DNA of 64,000 bases, from NCBI GenBank assembly GCA_002245135.1, contig NGBS01000598.1:62001-126000 (forward strand), given 5' to 3'. The position numbers and the translations under genes are program-made. Below the pieces are notes generated by a model. The model made no database searches and was not told where the DNA came from. It worked only from the letters and a program-made list of their open reading frames with translations. Source of the DNA: Proteromonas lacertae. Its lineage: Eukaryota; Sar; Bigyra; Opalinata; Proteromonadidae. How positions within the stretch are numbered: the first letter of the stretch is position 1; every line of letters begins with the position of its first letter. Shown here piece after piece: positions 1 to 12,600 of the stretch.

Positions 1-52
1 GTTGAAAAACAATAAAACGAATAAAAAAGAAACGCATATAATTTTATAAAAT

Positions 53-1322
53 TTAGAATTTTGTTCTTATTCTCTTTCTATTGACCTATTTGTTATGATA
101 ATATAATATAATCAATACTTGATGAATTGGATCTTGAATTATGCTGGTCTTATTTCCAAAAACTGGTCCAATCTGACTATCTTGAGATAATAACAATCCA
201 TCCTCAGCTGGAATATCTCTTTTCATTGGTGCTATTTTATCATCTAAATTATCTGGTTTATAGATTCTTTTTCTTGTCAAATTCTTATTAGAAGTGAAGT
301 ATTCCTTCTATATAAATAGTATATTAATAATAATAATAATAATATACAACAGGAGTGATTCCAGGTTTGGTAATATTATCAGGTGTTCCTACTCCATATT
401 TCTTCATTTCCTCTGCCTTTTGTTCAGCTATTCTCTTAAATGGTGTATTTCCATTTTGTACATTTTGTCCTTGAATATTCTTATTGGGAGTTTCACTAAT
501 TACTTTAATTGTACTTTCACCAGTTAAGTAGTTTTTTATAGTAATTAATTTTCTGCTTATTTCATCTGAATATACGACTTCTTTACCATATCTCGAGGAA
601 AGAGATGATGTACTTAATAAAAATCCATCATTTATTAAAGTATCAAAAACACCTTTCATTGCCTAGAATATAATTTACATTAAATTATTTTTTATACATT
701 ATAATTACTTCCTAATAGTTTAGATAATTGTAACATTGTGATATTCTTTATATTATTATTATGAATAGTGATTATTGCTTCACAACATCTAAATATATAA
801 ATATATATATTTTATACAATTTCTTGTTTTTATCATTCATATTCTCATTATGTATGAAATCTACATCTAATGGTTCATTGTTCTTATTTATTGAATATTG
901 TTGTTGTTGTTGTTGTTGTACCATTATTGGTTGAGATAATTCATCATATTGAGTTTCGGCATCTTCATTATCATTGATATTCACTATTTCCATTTGTTTA
1001 TTATTATTATTATCATCATTTATCTTTGTTTCGTTTTCTTTCTTATCTTCATTCTTCTTATTATTATTATTGTTGTTGTTATCTTTCTCTTTATCATTGA
1101 TGAATGAATCTAGTGTTCTTATTCTTACTGATATATTATGATATGGCTATAATAGTAATTAATAATTCAATATCAAAATATACTGTTTCCAGTTTACCAA
1201 TATCCACTTTCAATGGTTTATCTTCAAACTCTATCTTCATATCATCACATTCACTAGCATCTACAAAGAATTTTGGTTGATAATCGGAAGGCTATATATA
1301 TTATAATAACATATAAAATATA

Positions 1323-1360
<38 letters not shown>

Positions 1361-2065
1361 TGTAATATCATCATAATAGAATAATTTCATATTAATCCAT
1401 CTATCGTTAGGTAATGGTTCTAATGTGCTACACATGGTGATTAAAGTTCTTATCATCACAACAGCTTGATTACGGATAGAGTCAGCTGTAAAGTTGATAG
1501 ATTTATTACCTCCTCCTGATGATATACATTCAACTTCACATTCTTCTTTTGCTGGGTAGGTAACTTTGTAATTGTATGCTTCAATTAATTTACCATCCTT
1601 ACATTCATCATTGGCAGTGTAAATAGCAAACACTATCGCTCTTAAGTAATGTTTGTCTAATGCGTCGAATACACCTTCCTCTATCCATTTAGTAAGCTAT
1701 AGTAATTAAATTGACTAAGAATAGTACGATCCAAGCATCTTTGTTGAGAATGACAGGTTTTTCATCTCCAGATTTCTTCTCGATTGGATGTAATGTGTTG
1801 ATTTTTACACCGGCATACTGTTTTTCTTGGAAGCATCCAGCTAGGACAAGATTATTGATGTAAGAATACTGTCGAATACGTTTCTCAAATAGCAGATTTC
1901 ACTAATCTAATCATATGTAATAGGACTGTGTAAATATACTGATGTTCTGAGCATATTCTTAACTACTGCAAGCTAATTATGCATTATGATAAATATTTAA
2001 GGTACTGATTGAGTCTTGCTGATAATCTGAGTACGTTGTGCCATAGCAACTCCTGTTGAAGACAT
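53..2065 (-). CDS. HOP1: HORMA-domain meiotic chromosome-axis protein (Hop1-like)
   Basis: Rebuilt multi-exon gene. The ATG is at 2065-2063 and the stop at 55-53. Spliced introns visible on the minus strand include 1973-2005 (33 nt), 1907-1939 (33 nt), 1841-1869 (29 nt) and 1292-1360 (69 nt, a long TA run); more follow downstream. After splicing, the HORMA landmarks appear in order: SISEICYLRNVF, WIEEGVFDALDKHYLR, LIEAYNYKVTYP, MKLFYYDDIT and PSDYQPKFF. The family builds the meiotic chromosome axis and controls double-strand-break repair and the synapsis checkpoint. The C-terminal half has Asn, Lys and Gln runs, then a stretch near 330-750 that resembles a winged-helix region, and a basic end (KRIRTKF). 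It is divergent from the SPO16-like gene at 2158, about 90 bp away. The family call is strong; exon edges are my inference. Confidence 0.85.
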
Positions 2066-2157
2066 TGTAGGTATGATAAAAGTGAAATAATAGTTTCTTC
2101 GCAAATAATTTGAAAAGTTTTGGCGCGTAACCAATCATTGATCAGATCACTTAGAAT
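2066..2157. promoter_or_regulatory. Bidirectional promoter with E2F-type site
   Basis: The 92-bp gap between two divergently transcribed meiosis-type genes contains TTTTGGCGCG at 2118-2127, which holds the canonical E2F/DP core TTTGGCGC. GC-containing motifs are rare in this AT-rich sequence, so the site stands out. Role in co-expression is inferred. Confidence 0.4.
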
Positions 2158-2977
2158 ATGACAAATTGCTCAATTATTAACGCATTATTCACTAATTCAG
2201 AGTTAATTAAGAAGTTTGAAAAAGCTGGATACAAAATACGAGTGTCACAGAAGCTAGTAGCTGTAGATTTAACTCAAATCTTACTTTTTGTTTTTAGGAT
2301 ATAATTCTGAGTGGTTCTCCATCAATAGCATTCATCATTATTAATTTAAAATCATATATATTGTCAGAAATTATGAAAAGGTAAAGATTCTTCTTAAAAT
2401 CAATAGAATTTTGCAACAATCCAAGCAATTCCAATACAGTGTAGTAATTATGCAATGCAAGACTGATAGTGATATAAAGAATATCTTAGAAATCCAAAGA
2501 AAGTATAGAATTACTCAAATTAATCTGTTATAGAGTATTTTTATGCAGTTCATATATTCTCATATCCATTTCCAATGACAATACCTTCCAAATCATGGTA
2601 TATTTTTTTATTGATATGCAATATAGACACAACTTAAGTCCATTATTACTAATGACGTTGGAGCTAAGGTAATATTGTTATGGTATATAGTGTAATAGAA
2701 AGATTCGTTAATTAAATACATCACAGAAACATCCACAACAAGAGTAACAGCATCAAATGTGTTAAAAGTAATTCCAGATGTAAAACCTGCTGAAGCTGAC
2801 TTATTAATAGACTCATTAGGATCAATATATAATGTAGTTGATAAAATGAGTGAAGGATTACATCTTTTATCACCAATTTCTGAAATTGCTTCTTGTAGTA
2901 TTCAGAGATTCTTTGAGGAGAATGATAGAGATAATGAAGAGGTTAATGGGGAAGAGATGATGATAAACAATGTTTAA
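2158..2977 (+). CDS. SPO16/PTD-like ERCC1-family meiotic protein
   Basis: Multi-exon gene starting at ATG 2158. Splicing out short GT...AG introns (for example near 2265-2300, 2380-2410, 2525-2550, 2600-2628 and 2669-2698) gives a continuous protein of about 220 residues. The N-terminal half looks like the degenerate XPF-type nuclease fold of SPO16 (segments LFTNSELIKKFEKAGYKIR, ILSGSPSIAFIIINL, ILEIQRKYRI and SISNDNTFQIM). The last 72 residues form a helix-hairpin-helix region (VIPDVKPAEADLLIDSLGS). No ERKxxxD nuclease motif is seen, as expected for the non-catalytic SPO16/ERCC1 branch. In other eukaryotes SPO16 pairs with SHOC1/ZIP2 to stabilise crossover intermediates. The divergent Hop1-like neighbour supports a meiotic role. 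FAAP24 or ERCC1 are alternatives. Confidence 0.55.
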
Positions 2978-3046
2978 AATTAATATGTAATTGAGAAAAA
3001 AATAAAATAAAATAAATTATTAGATATATTATTAAATATATTAAAT

Positions 3047-3814
3047 TCAAAAAGATGGAGGATTATTAAAAGCATTTTCTAACATCTCATCATATTTCTT
3101 CTCCATTTCTTTTATTGATTCAATTTTATCTTTTTTCAGTTTTTCATTATACTCTCTTCCTTTAATGAAATGACAAATGAATTTCTAATCAAAATTATAA
3201 ATAATAAGATAAAATATACTTCTTTTTCTTCTCTTGTAGCTTTCTTTCCTTCACTATCAGCATATGCTTTTTCCCATAAATTAATAGCCTTTGTATATTC
3301 TTCCATTTCATTTTCTATCTTAATTATTGTTGCTTTAGATGTTCTAATATCCCATTTCAATCTCAATAATATTCTTCTTGTCATTTTACCATATTTAATC
3401 CAAGATATCATTCGATACCATACTTGAATCATTCCTGCTGCTTCTTCATTGATTACTGTTTGTAGCATATGGATTTTTATTGAATAACTACGCCAAGCTC
3501 GTTGGATTATTTCTGCTGCTTCATTTTCTAAAACGTATTCCATTTCATTATCACATCTTTGAACATTGAAAAACCATCTTTGGATTGTCAATGCTGCTAG
3601 TTGTCTTTTTATATCTGGAGCTTTTAACCATTTGAGCTCCATAACCTTCCACCATCTTTCAATCTGTAAAACACTTCTCTTCTGTACAGTGTATAATTGA
3701 TCAACATTAACTTCTAATTTCAAATCAGTATTTGGAATTGGGGTTTGATTCTCTAATAAATCCTGTTATATAAACTAAGGTACCATTTTCTTTCTTTTTA
3801 GTAAAAAATCCCAT
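3047..3814 (-). CDS. IQ-motif protein
   Basis: Three exons. The ATG is at 3814-3812, followed by a short first exon, an intron of about 31 nt ending near 3751, a main exon, then an intron of about 35 nt near 3170-3204 and a last exon ending at TGA 3049-3047. The protein (about 230 residues) is highly helical and contains at least three IQ-like motifs, which bind calmodulin or EF-hand light chains: AALTIQRWFFNVQR, AAEIIQRAWRSYSIK and AAGMIQVWYRM. The C-terminus is charged coiled coil. It converges on the SPO16-like gene about 70 bp away. I see no motor or kinase domain, so the specific role is unknown. Confidence 0.65.
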
Positions 3815-3902
3815 TAACTTTTTTGATATAGAATGAGAAAAATAGGATAAATGATATTATCAAGCCAAACTCAAATTTCGGTTATTAATAGAATTTTTTA
3901 AA

Positions 3903-4507
3903 ATGCCTTCCTTATCTCTTCTAGCCCTTTCTGGTGAAAAAAGAGAGCGTCTCTTAAAAGATGTATTAATCTACTATTATAGCATAACCATAGTTAATCG
4001 ACTTTTTCACTAAAACAATAGCTGATCGTCTTTTTGCATGGATGGATAAACATACAATAGATTTTGAAGATGGTAAAGAATATAAATTGGAGTATAGTGT
4101 TTATTTTAATAATAATTTAGATACACACAATTATTTGAGCAATTCTCAACTATGTTTGATCAAGGCGTTGATAGTATTATAAATGATAATTATACTGTTT
4201 AAATAGAATTTTTAGCAGAAAAGGATTTAGATTCAAAGGATATAGTTCAGTTTTTAAAAGAATCAAAAGATGGACAGACTGTTGTAGATGTTATATTAAC
4301 AATGTTTGACTTTGAAACATTTGTTTTAGTTATGAGAGGTATATAATAACATTATTAATTATATATAGACCCTGCAAAACAAAGATATCTTCACAATGTA
4401 GTTAATTCCTATTCAGATTTATTAGGTAAATAAAAATTATTCAAATTAAATATTATATAGTAGAAACATTATTTGACATACTCTTTTTTTTTAATATTTG
4501 CATATGA
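3903..4507 (+). CDS. BART-domain protein (ARL2BP/CFAP36-like)
   Basis: Splicing six very short introns, the smallest about 20 nt (near 3963-3982) and others of 29-35 nt, gives a protein of about 140 residues from ATG 3903 to TGA 4505-4507. It reads FAWMDKHTIDFEDGKEYKLE, then YTQLFEQFSTMFDQGVDKFL, then FLKESKDGQTVVDVILTM. This order of a FED..EN/YK box, an acidic helix and a final LTMFDFETF helix matches the BART domain of ARL2BP and CFAP36, which bind ARL2/ARL3 GTPases and act in cilia and tubulin folding. It sits on the plus strand just upstream of the zinc-finger/AlkB-like gene. The CFAP36 versus ARL2BP choice is open. Confidence 0.65.
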
Positions 4508-4610
4508 TTTATACCATAATTCATAAGAATAATCAAACACATCAAATATATAAGTTTAAATGCATTTAAATGCTTATATCTTTTTATTTCAATAAACATT
4601 ATAGTATAGT

Positions 4611-5866
4611 ATGGATAAGCTTGAGAATTATTTAGAGATTGTACAGCAGAACCCCATTGCATTAGGTGTAGTTACTTTTGTTATTGCTGTGATTTTAACA
4701 TTTTGTTGTTGCTGTTGTGCACCTCAGAAAGCAAAAGGTAAGAAATCAAAAACTAAATCAAAGAAGAGTGGTGGAAATGCTGGTCCAAAAGCTCAAGCAA
4801 AGTATAAAGCAGCATATGAAACTGTTAAAATATGCAAATATTGCAGAATAAAGATTTGTGACGATTCTGCATGGAAATCACATGTTGTATCAAAGAAACA
4901 TCTTAAAAACACAGATGAGACTGATAAAGACAGATGTTTAGTAGATCCAGATGAATTATTAACTGTATTTTACTAATTATTATTTTCTAGCCTGAAGAAG
5001 TAGAGATACGTATGAAAGTAAGTGAGAAGAAAGAGAAAAGACTGGAAATATTTGGAAAGATAAAGACGCAAGGTGATTCAAGTATAAATCTCTTTTATTA
5101 ATTGTGAATAGAGCTTGTATTGAATAATTTTCTATTGAAATCAGGATCATTAAACTTACTAAGGAATTTTGCAATATATTATTCATTCATTAAACCAAAA
5201 TTAGTAGAACAAATTATGAATTACTTCAATTCATTTAATCCAAAAGCTAAGAATGTAAACATCTTATCCTATGATCCATTCAGTCCAAAACGAGGATATG
5301 GCTTAATTCAAACAGGAACACTAGTAATATCTGATGAACAAAAACAAAAACAACAAAAAGAACAACTGCAGCAAAAGCAGAAGAATCAGAAGAATGATAA
5401 TACTAACAATCCTTACTTCTTACCAGTAGCTAACCAATTATTGAAGAGTTTAATTTCTCAATTACATATTCCGAGTGATATACAGTATAACTGTTGTGAT
5501 ATTTATATGTATAACAATTAATATTATCGTATAGTTGTGAAGAAGGTGGCTTTATACCTCCATTTGAAGTGAATACTGTTCGTTCATTATTTGTATGAAT
5601 ATATTACCATATTTTATACTCTCTATTAGTGTTGCATAGGAGATTGTGTTGAATTAGTCATGGGTAATGATATTGAGACAATCAGTGATGGGGAATATGT
5701 CTGCGATATGGATCTATAGTATTTTCAAAACATTTTACTATTATATAATAGCCTTCCTGATAGATCAGTTATAAGATGTCAAGATGAATTGTCAAACGGT
5801 GTGCAAAGAGCAATTTGCACTGTTGATTCGAAGTTGATCTGCTTTCACTACTATATGAAACAATAA
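4611..5866 (+). CDS. Membrane-anchored C2H2 zinc finger plus degenerate AlkB-like protein
   Basis: Starts at ATG 4611. Residues about 15-38 form one transmembrane segment ending in five cysteines, followed by a Lys-rich stretch and a C2H2-type finger (CKYCRIKICDDSAWKSHVV, then KKHL). Splicing introns near 4969-4991 and about 5060-5108 keeps the frame open into a second half that reads PSDIQYNCCDIY, then EEGGFIPPFEVNTVRSLF and LPDRSVIRCQDEL, ending at TAA 5864-5866. The second half follows the layout of ALKBH5-type 2-oxoglutarate dioxygenases (YEEG..IPPH.D...RPF and LP.RS), but the metal-binding His of HxD is replaced (PPFEV), so activity is doubtful. Joining the two halves rests on an inferred 39-nt intron; they could be two genes. 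Confidence 0.45.
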
Positions 5867-5967
5867 TTAAGAATTAAACATCTGAGTTCCTTTTGATTGG
5901 GTTGTTAATTTAATCATAAAAACATGATTCAAAACGGCTATTTTTTGTTGTTATTTAAAAAACTCAT

Positions 5968-8900
5968 ATGTCGTCATTGAGCAGTTTGATCAACAATCAA
6001 GTGGAACCAGTATAATTTGTTTTAATTTCTGGATAGAGCTACATCAATTGTTTAGGCAATTATTATGTATTGCTCAATAATTATAGTAATTTTAGATTGA
6101 GACTTGTATAAACTTCACAACTAACATCAGAACATTTTTTTCAAGGCAATGCCCGAATGGTCCGATTAGAGTCATCAAACTTTACAAGGTAAACAAGAAT
6201 AAAGATGTATTCTACAACTATGTATAGTTCTAGTCTTTTATATATTTTTATAGTCTAATATAATGCTTAAATTGCAGAGATTGTTGTTAATTCCTTGTGA
6301 TTACGAATGTAAGTTTGTGAGCAATGATACAAGCTATTTATTATCTATGCCAAAGTATGAATACAATTTGGAATTATTTCGTCAAAGCCAATCACCCTCA
6401 ATAGGCGGAATTAACCTTCAAGAGATTTTCAACAACATATCCATCCATATCTTACGAATAATTCGTAGCTATGACATAATTGGCGAAGTACATGGATATT
6501 TACACCCTCGAAACATTTTATTTAACAATTTTCCTACCGAAGAAATCATATTATCTGATTTCAACGGATATATATTTAGAGAACAGTCAGAATTAGATCG
6601 AGAATGGGTAGCACCAGAATTACTATTTGGAAAAGAAGCGACTGCAGCTACAGATGTCTGGATATTTGGTTGTGTATTATACTTTATTGAAAATGGCCAT
6701 TCTCCAATTATAATTACTGGAAATATATATAATGACTTTAAAAATCCAACTATAGAGATGGATAAAGAAGAATATCAACTTCCTTATGATAATCGATATG
6801 GTAGTCACAATGAATTGATTAAGAAAATGATATGTATTGAAGTGAAAGATAGAATATCATTAAATGGAATAGAAAATACTTTAAATACGTTCTCTAAACA
6901 AATTAACAATAGCAACATGTTAATAAGTTATGAAAATAGTAGTATCTATTTAATAGGAAGAAAAAACTTAGCTAATTTTATTTATAATAATTATCCATTC
7001 ACTGTAAATGATTATAATTTACTATCAAATTGTCATCCTGTTTTATTATCTGTTTTAATCAAAGAATTGAATATAAAACCATGTAAAATAATTTACACTA
7101 TGACAATCAAATACTTGTTAGAAAATGAGAAATATTACAATTTTGTAAGGAATAGAACTAAAGAATGTGCATTTAAAGATATTGAGATTAAACACCATAT
7201 AATAGTCATTGGTAATTTGGATGAAGTTTATTTGAACTTGTTGGTAGAAAATATATCAGAATTTGAAGACTTAGATAGTTTATATATAAGAAGTATTTTA
7301 TTATTTTATTTAAATATATATATATATATATATAGATCATATTGGAATTGAATTAGCAAGAATCTTATTTCAGAATATTATGAAATTAAAAAACTTAAAG
7401 AATTTCTATTATCCACTTCATAATATTAAGAGAAAAGAAATGGATTTGTTTTTAATGTCTGTAAAACATTGTAAGATGTTGGAAAGACTCTATTTTGATA
7501 GTATAATATACATAATAATAATTCTTATTATATATATATATATATATATAGATATTATGTTTACTGAATCAAATATTAATAGTTTGTGCTTATGTCTAGA
7601 ATCCGTTAATAATTTGAAAGAGTTGATATTTAAAAGTATTTATTATTTATTATTTATACATTATTATAGCTGTTTCACTCCAAACTAAAGACATGTTGAA
7701 TATATGTAGATATTTCTCATGTATAAATAAGTTAGAATATCTACAAATAAGTGGTATATATTTATATTTATTAAAATAGAAACATCTATTGATGAAGAAG
7801 GTTTTGTTGGATTAACTGAACATTTTTCTTGTATAACAGACTTAAAAGATCTTTGTATTGAATGTATATTTATTTATTTATATAATTTGTTTATAGTATC
7901 TGATATAAATGACATTACAATGCGTTCAATAGGTAATAATCTTCAATACCTTCCCAATCTAAACGATTTACACCTTCCATCCAATCAAATCACAGATAAT
8001 AGGTTATTGATATTATGTCAATATTTTACCAACTTATCAAATCTATCTTATCTCGATTTGAATTATAATTGTTTAAGTTATGAAGTATTAGATAAATGTG
8101 CTGGTTATATAAGTGTTTTGACCAAATTGACTAGTTTAATGTTAATTAATATTGAAGTAAAGAATGTCAATATTGATAGATTTGTAGATTGCATATCAAA
8201 TTTACCACATTTTGATTATATTGATTTAAATAGTATATATTTATACATATAGTTATTTTATAGTCCAAAATGTGGAAATCTTCTACAGATTTATAGTGAA
8301 GAAATTATATTGTATATTTATAAGTTATTCAGACGTTTTATATGGAAATCCATCTTACTTCATTCAACAATATAATAATCATCCAAATAATGACTTACTA
8401 TATGTTATAATCAACGATGTTTTGAATCATTATGAAAATATAAGATATTTAAAACTGTTAAATATTCCATTTAACAAACTAAAACCTCTATTATTTGGAA
8501 TGGTGAATTATAGAAAAAGAAAATTTGTCATTAATATATCACCAGAATGGGATGACAATAATATGAAATTTTACTTTTCAATTCTTCAAGTAGTTATGAT
8601 TAATAGTTTAATAATTACTGGAAAGTTAAAGAGAAATAAACTGTTTGATTTTCCACTTAATAGTTTACAGAACTTTGATTTAGTAGTTAAATCAATATCT
8701 ATTAGTATTATATATATATATATATATATTATTGTTTATTTGTATAGTTGATTTACCAGTTAGTGATCATTTTTTATATGTCTTTTACAATAGTCTTGAT
8801 ACTTATAGATACTTAGAAAGTATAGCTTTAATCAACATCGCTACTTCCACCAACGATCAGATTGAATTACTATGTAATAAAATAAAAAGATTAAAGAAAT

Positions 8901-9365
8901 TTATATATACAAATAATGAATTAAATGATGAGCAGTTTATTATTTTATGTAATTCTTTTAAAGATTCTCTAAGGTTGAAATATATAGATGTTAGTTGTAT
9001 ACTTATATTTATTACTATTAATATTTATTTATTTAGATAATGAAATAACTAGTAATGGAATGACAGGATTATCAAAAATGAAGTTAATGTGTTGTTTAAA
9101 AACATTAAAATTAAATGGAAATAATATAGGAAATGTTGGTTTTGAAGAAGTAGTGAATTTAGTTAAATTCATAGGTCATTTAGATGTTTTAGAAGTATCC
9201 AATACAAATATTAGTGATCAGTCAATTGAAGAATTACTTTTGACTTTTAAATACTCAGTGAAATTTAATGCATTTAATAGACTTGATATAAGTGGTAATG
9301 TATTATCTGATAGTCTAATTATGCAGTGTAAAGATAAATTTGGTGATGATACTGTTATTGTATAA
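5968..9365 (+). CDS. Pseudokinase with C-terminal leucine-rich repeats
   Basis: Twelve exons: 5968-6009, 6037-6066, 6096-6221, 6254-7292, 7336-7500, 7552-7635, 7670-7753, 7780-7863, 7897-8232, 8264-8704, 8748-8996 and 9037-9365. Introns are 26-51 nt and all run GTA...TAG. The N-terminal half is kinase-like: RVIKLYK holds the lysine of the VAIK motif, HGYLHPRNIL replaces HRDLKxxN, DFNGY replaces DFG, and EWVAPELLF matches the APE motif. Loss of the catalytic Asp in the HRD position suggests a pseudokinase. The C-terminal half has RNI-type leucine-rich repeats (LPNLNDLHLPSNQIT, LKTLKLNGNNIG, FNRLDISGNVLS). A related gene lies at 20301-22022. Likely an intracellular signalling scaffold; targets unknown. 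Confidence 0.75.
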
Positions 9366-9650
9366 AGAAAATAATTAATAAGCTTAGTTATTATCTAGTG
9401 TGTTGTGTTGAGATATAAATTATACAATAACATGAGTTTATCATTCTTTTCTTTTATTCAAAAATATATTCGTTTCATTGATAAACTGGCAAGCCAAATC
9501 AATTTACATTTTTCAATTTAACTAAAACTATTAAATTAACATCTATTTACTGTTAGTAATATGTCTATCAAACTGTAAAAAACCTGACAAAATAATATAA
9601 TACAAAAAAATAATAATATTTCAATTTTATAAATGTTTGACAATCACTTT
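9366..9650. other. Convergent intergenic spacer
   Basis: AT-rich, low-complexity sequence between the convergent pseudokinase and Crinkler/RHS-like genes. I see no gene, repeat or RNA in it. Confidence 0.6.
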
Positions 9651-12600
9651 TTATTCTCCTTCTAATATTTTAATATTGAAACTAGATTCATTTACTATTT
9701 CACCAAATTTTGATTGACAATATAAAATTTTAACATCTTCTTTCTGTTGTAATACATTATTAGCAGTAGTAGATGTAGTTACAGATGTAGCTGGAGGAGG
9801 TTGTTCTGGCTGTTGTTGTTGTTGTAATACATTATTAGCAGTAGTAGATGTAGTTACAGATGTAGCTGGAGGAGGTTGTTCTGGCTGTTGCTGTGGTGAT
9901 GGAATAGGTTCTAAAGTATTGTAATGATTTCTATCACAATACAACAGTATAATAGGTTCTTTTGTTGCTTTTGGATTATCAATTCTATTGTAAAATCTCA
10001 CTCCATTTTCTTTGTCATATTCATAAATTATAGCACTTCTTTTATATCTTTCGCAACATGCTTGAATTTCTGTATGACCACCCCATATGTTACTCTTCTC
10101 CATTGCATTTAAATATTCATTATAACTGTTTTGATGTGATTTTAATTCATATTCACCTACAAATCCTCTAAACCTATTTTCATGTTGTCTCATATAATCT
10201 ACACATCTAAAAAAAATATAAATACAAAATATACTCACTTCTAACTCTCATATAAGAGTTTGGATCTTCATACTCTTGCCTACTAATGGAATGAAATAAA
10301 CAATGATTATCACTTTCTTCTACTCTCTCTATATATCCTAATCTAGCTAATTCATCTTTTTTTGCTTTTTCTTCATCTTTCTCTTTTTTCACCTCTTTTA
10401 TATGTATATAGGGATAATCATCATCATCTTCTTCTTCGTTGTCGTTATTATTTTTTTCTTCTGCTGTATAATTATCCTTCTTCAAATGTGATTCATCTTT
10501 ATAATAAGACACTAACACTTTAGGTTCCACAGATGAAGTTATTCCAGATGATTTAGATGAATGATCATTTGATACTACAATATAATACATTTCATTAAAA
10601 TTCATTATTCTTTTCAAACCACTTATACATTCTTTGATTTTATCATCACAATCTAATACTTTTCGATTATCATTAATTACATGAATAAAACAATTATTTA
10701 TCAAATATATCATCTCTTTCTTATCTAGAGTTGCTAAATGAACTAAACAGTATTCTTTGTTGTTAATTGAATATTTATCTCCTTTAAAAAGATCTTTGAA
10801 TGTTTCAAACTCATTATTATCATGAAACTTTTCTACTATCATAGCGTTTCTGTTTTGAAGAGTTAATTTATCTGTATTATATAGACAATTGTACCATACT
10901 AGTTCTTTAAATAATAACAGAAATAATTCATTACTAACATTTTCAATATATAATTTATCGAATGTCTTTTGAATGTCTTTAACTTCATCTTTATTGGCTT
11001 TGTGTTTTATACATTCGAAAATATAATCAAATACTTCATCTGATATGAACTCCATATAATTATTGATTTTATCAAAACATTTAGTTGTTTTGCTTTCATC
11101 TGTATATGGAATAGAGTATTTAACCATATAATGACATAGTGTACTATCAAAAACTGTTTTTCTTTGATTATTTCTTTCTTCATCTTCTTTTTTCTTTTTT
11201 ACATCTTTATCTTCTTCATTTCCATCTTCTTCATTTCCATCTTCTTCATTTCCATCTTCTTCATTTCCATCTTCTTCATTTCCATCTTCTTCATTTCCAT
11301 CTTCTTCATTTCCATCTTCTTCATTTCCATCATCCTCTTTTCCATCATCCTTATTATCTTCATTATCTTCTTCTTCTTCTTTCTTTTCTTCACCATCTTC
11401 ATCTGTGTATGATGGATATAAATATTTCATTAAAAAATCCATATAACCAAGATTACCTACTATTCTTTTTATACCTTTTGTATACATTTTTTCCCAATAA
11501 TTATCTTCATAACATACATCATATATTGAAGCATAATAAATGTGTCTTGGGACATTTCCATATTTCTTGTTAAATTTCTTATCCTTAATTGATTTTCTCA
11601 AAAGTGTTTCTTCATCTGGTTTATTTTTATCTTCACCTGGTAAACATAGTTTTTCCCATTCCTCAATTTCATCATTACTAAATACATCCATATAATAGTA
11701 CTTTCTATTCTTAGTTCTAGTATATTTTTTAAATGATTGATAGTTTTTGTCATCTGGTGATGTAACATATAAGTAAATATTACCATTAGGATCTTTTTCT
11801 TTAACATCATATGAATCACATATCACAATATCATATTTTACAGCACTTACACCATCTTCTATTTTTTCACCATCTAAATAATATTTCTCACAATCTTCAT
11901 CACCTTTTGCTTTTAGTATTGCTACTTCAATTTTATTTCCCTTCATTTCATTTGTATTTAAATCTATAATTCTTTTTAAAAAATAAATAATAAAGGAAGT
12001 CTTTCCACAGCCAGGATTTCCTCTTAGTAAAATATATAAATCTTCCTTATAATCCACTTCATCACCATCTATATCAACTTCATCTCTGCGTTTCTTAATA
12101 TATTCTATCAATTCATTACTTATCTTTTTATAAACATCTCTGACATATACTCTTCTTTCGGGTATTGATAAATTTGACAATTTATTTCTATAGTTTTTTC
12201 ATTTTCATCAGTAAATTCTGGACTTGCATCTCCAAATACTTTACACAGAGTATTAGTAGCTATTATATTATAATTATAATATATATATATACTACTACGT
12301 TTCTTACTATTAGCACTTATATTTTCAAGATATTCTTTTGCATGATTTTTATCAATTTTATCTATTTGTAAATCTATTGTTTCAATATATGTGCTACTTA
12401 ATTCCAGATTTTCTTTAAGGTTCTCCCATTCCTCCTTGACAGTTTTTTCTGTTTCTTTAACCCCATTATTCTCAAGAATTCTATCAAGAATTTTAAAATC
12501 ATGTTTTATTTCTTTTTTTTCAACTTCATCAGGTATAATAACTATTGGCGAAAATGAGATTTCTTTTTCAACTGCACGTAGAGTATCGTTTAACTCTTTG

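Noticed and set aside
1292-1360. TA microsatellite as a functional repeat
   Set aside because: It lies entirely within a spliced intron of the Hop1-like gene; similar TA runs occur in many introns here.
11139-11573. Open frames on both strands rich in His/Leu, Ile/Phe or Lys/Met
   Set aside because: They are frame by-products of the 15-bp acidic repeat inside the dual-NTPase gene and have no independent coding character.
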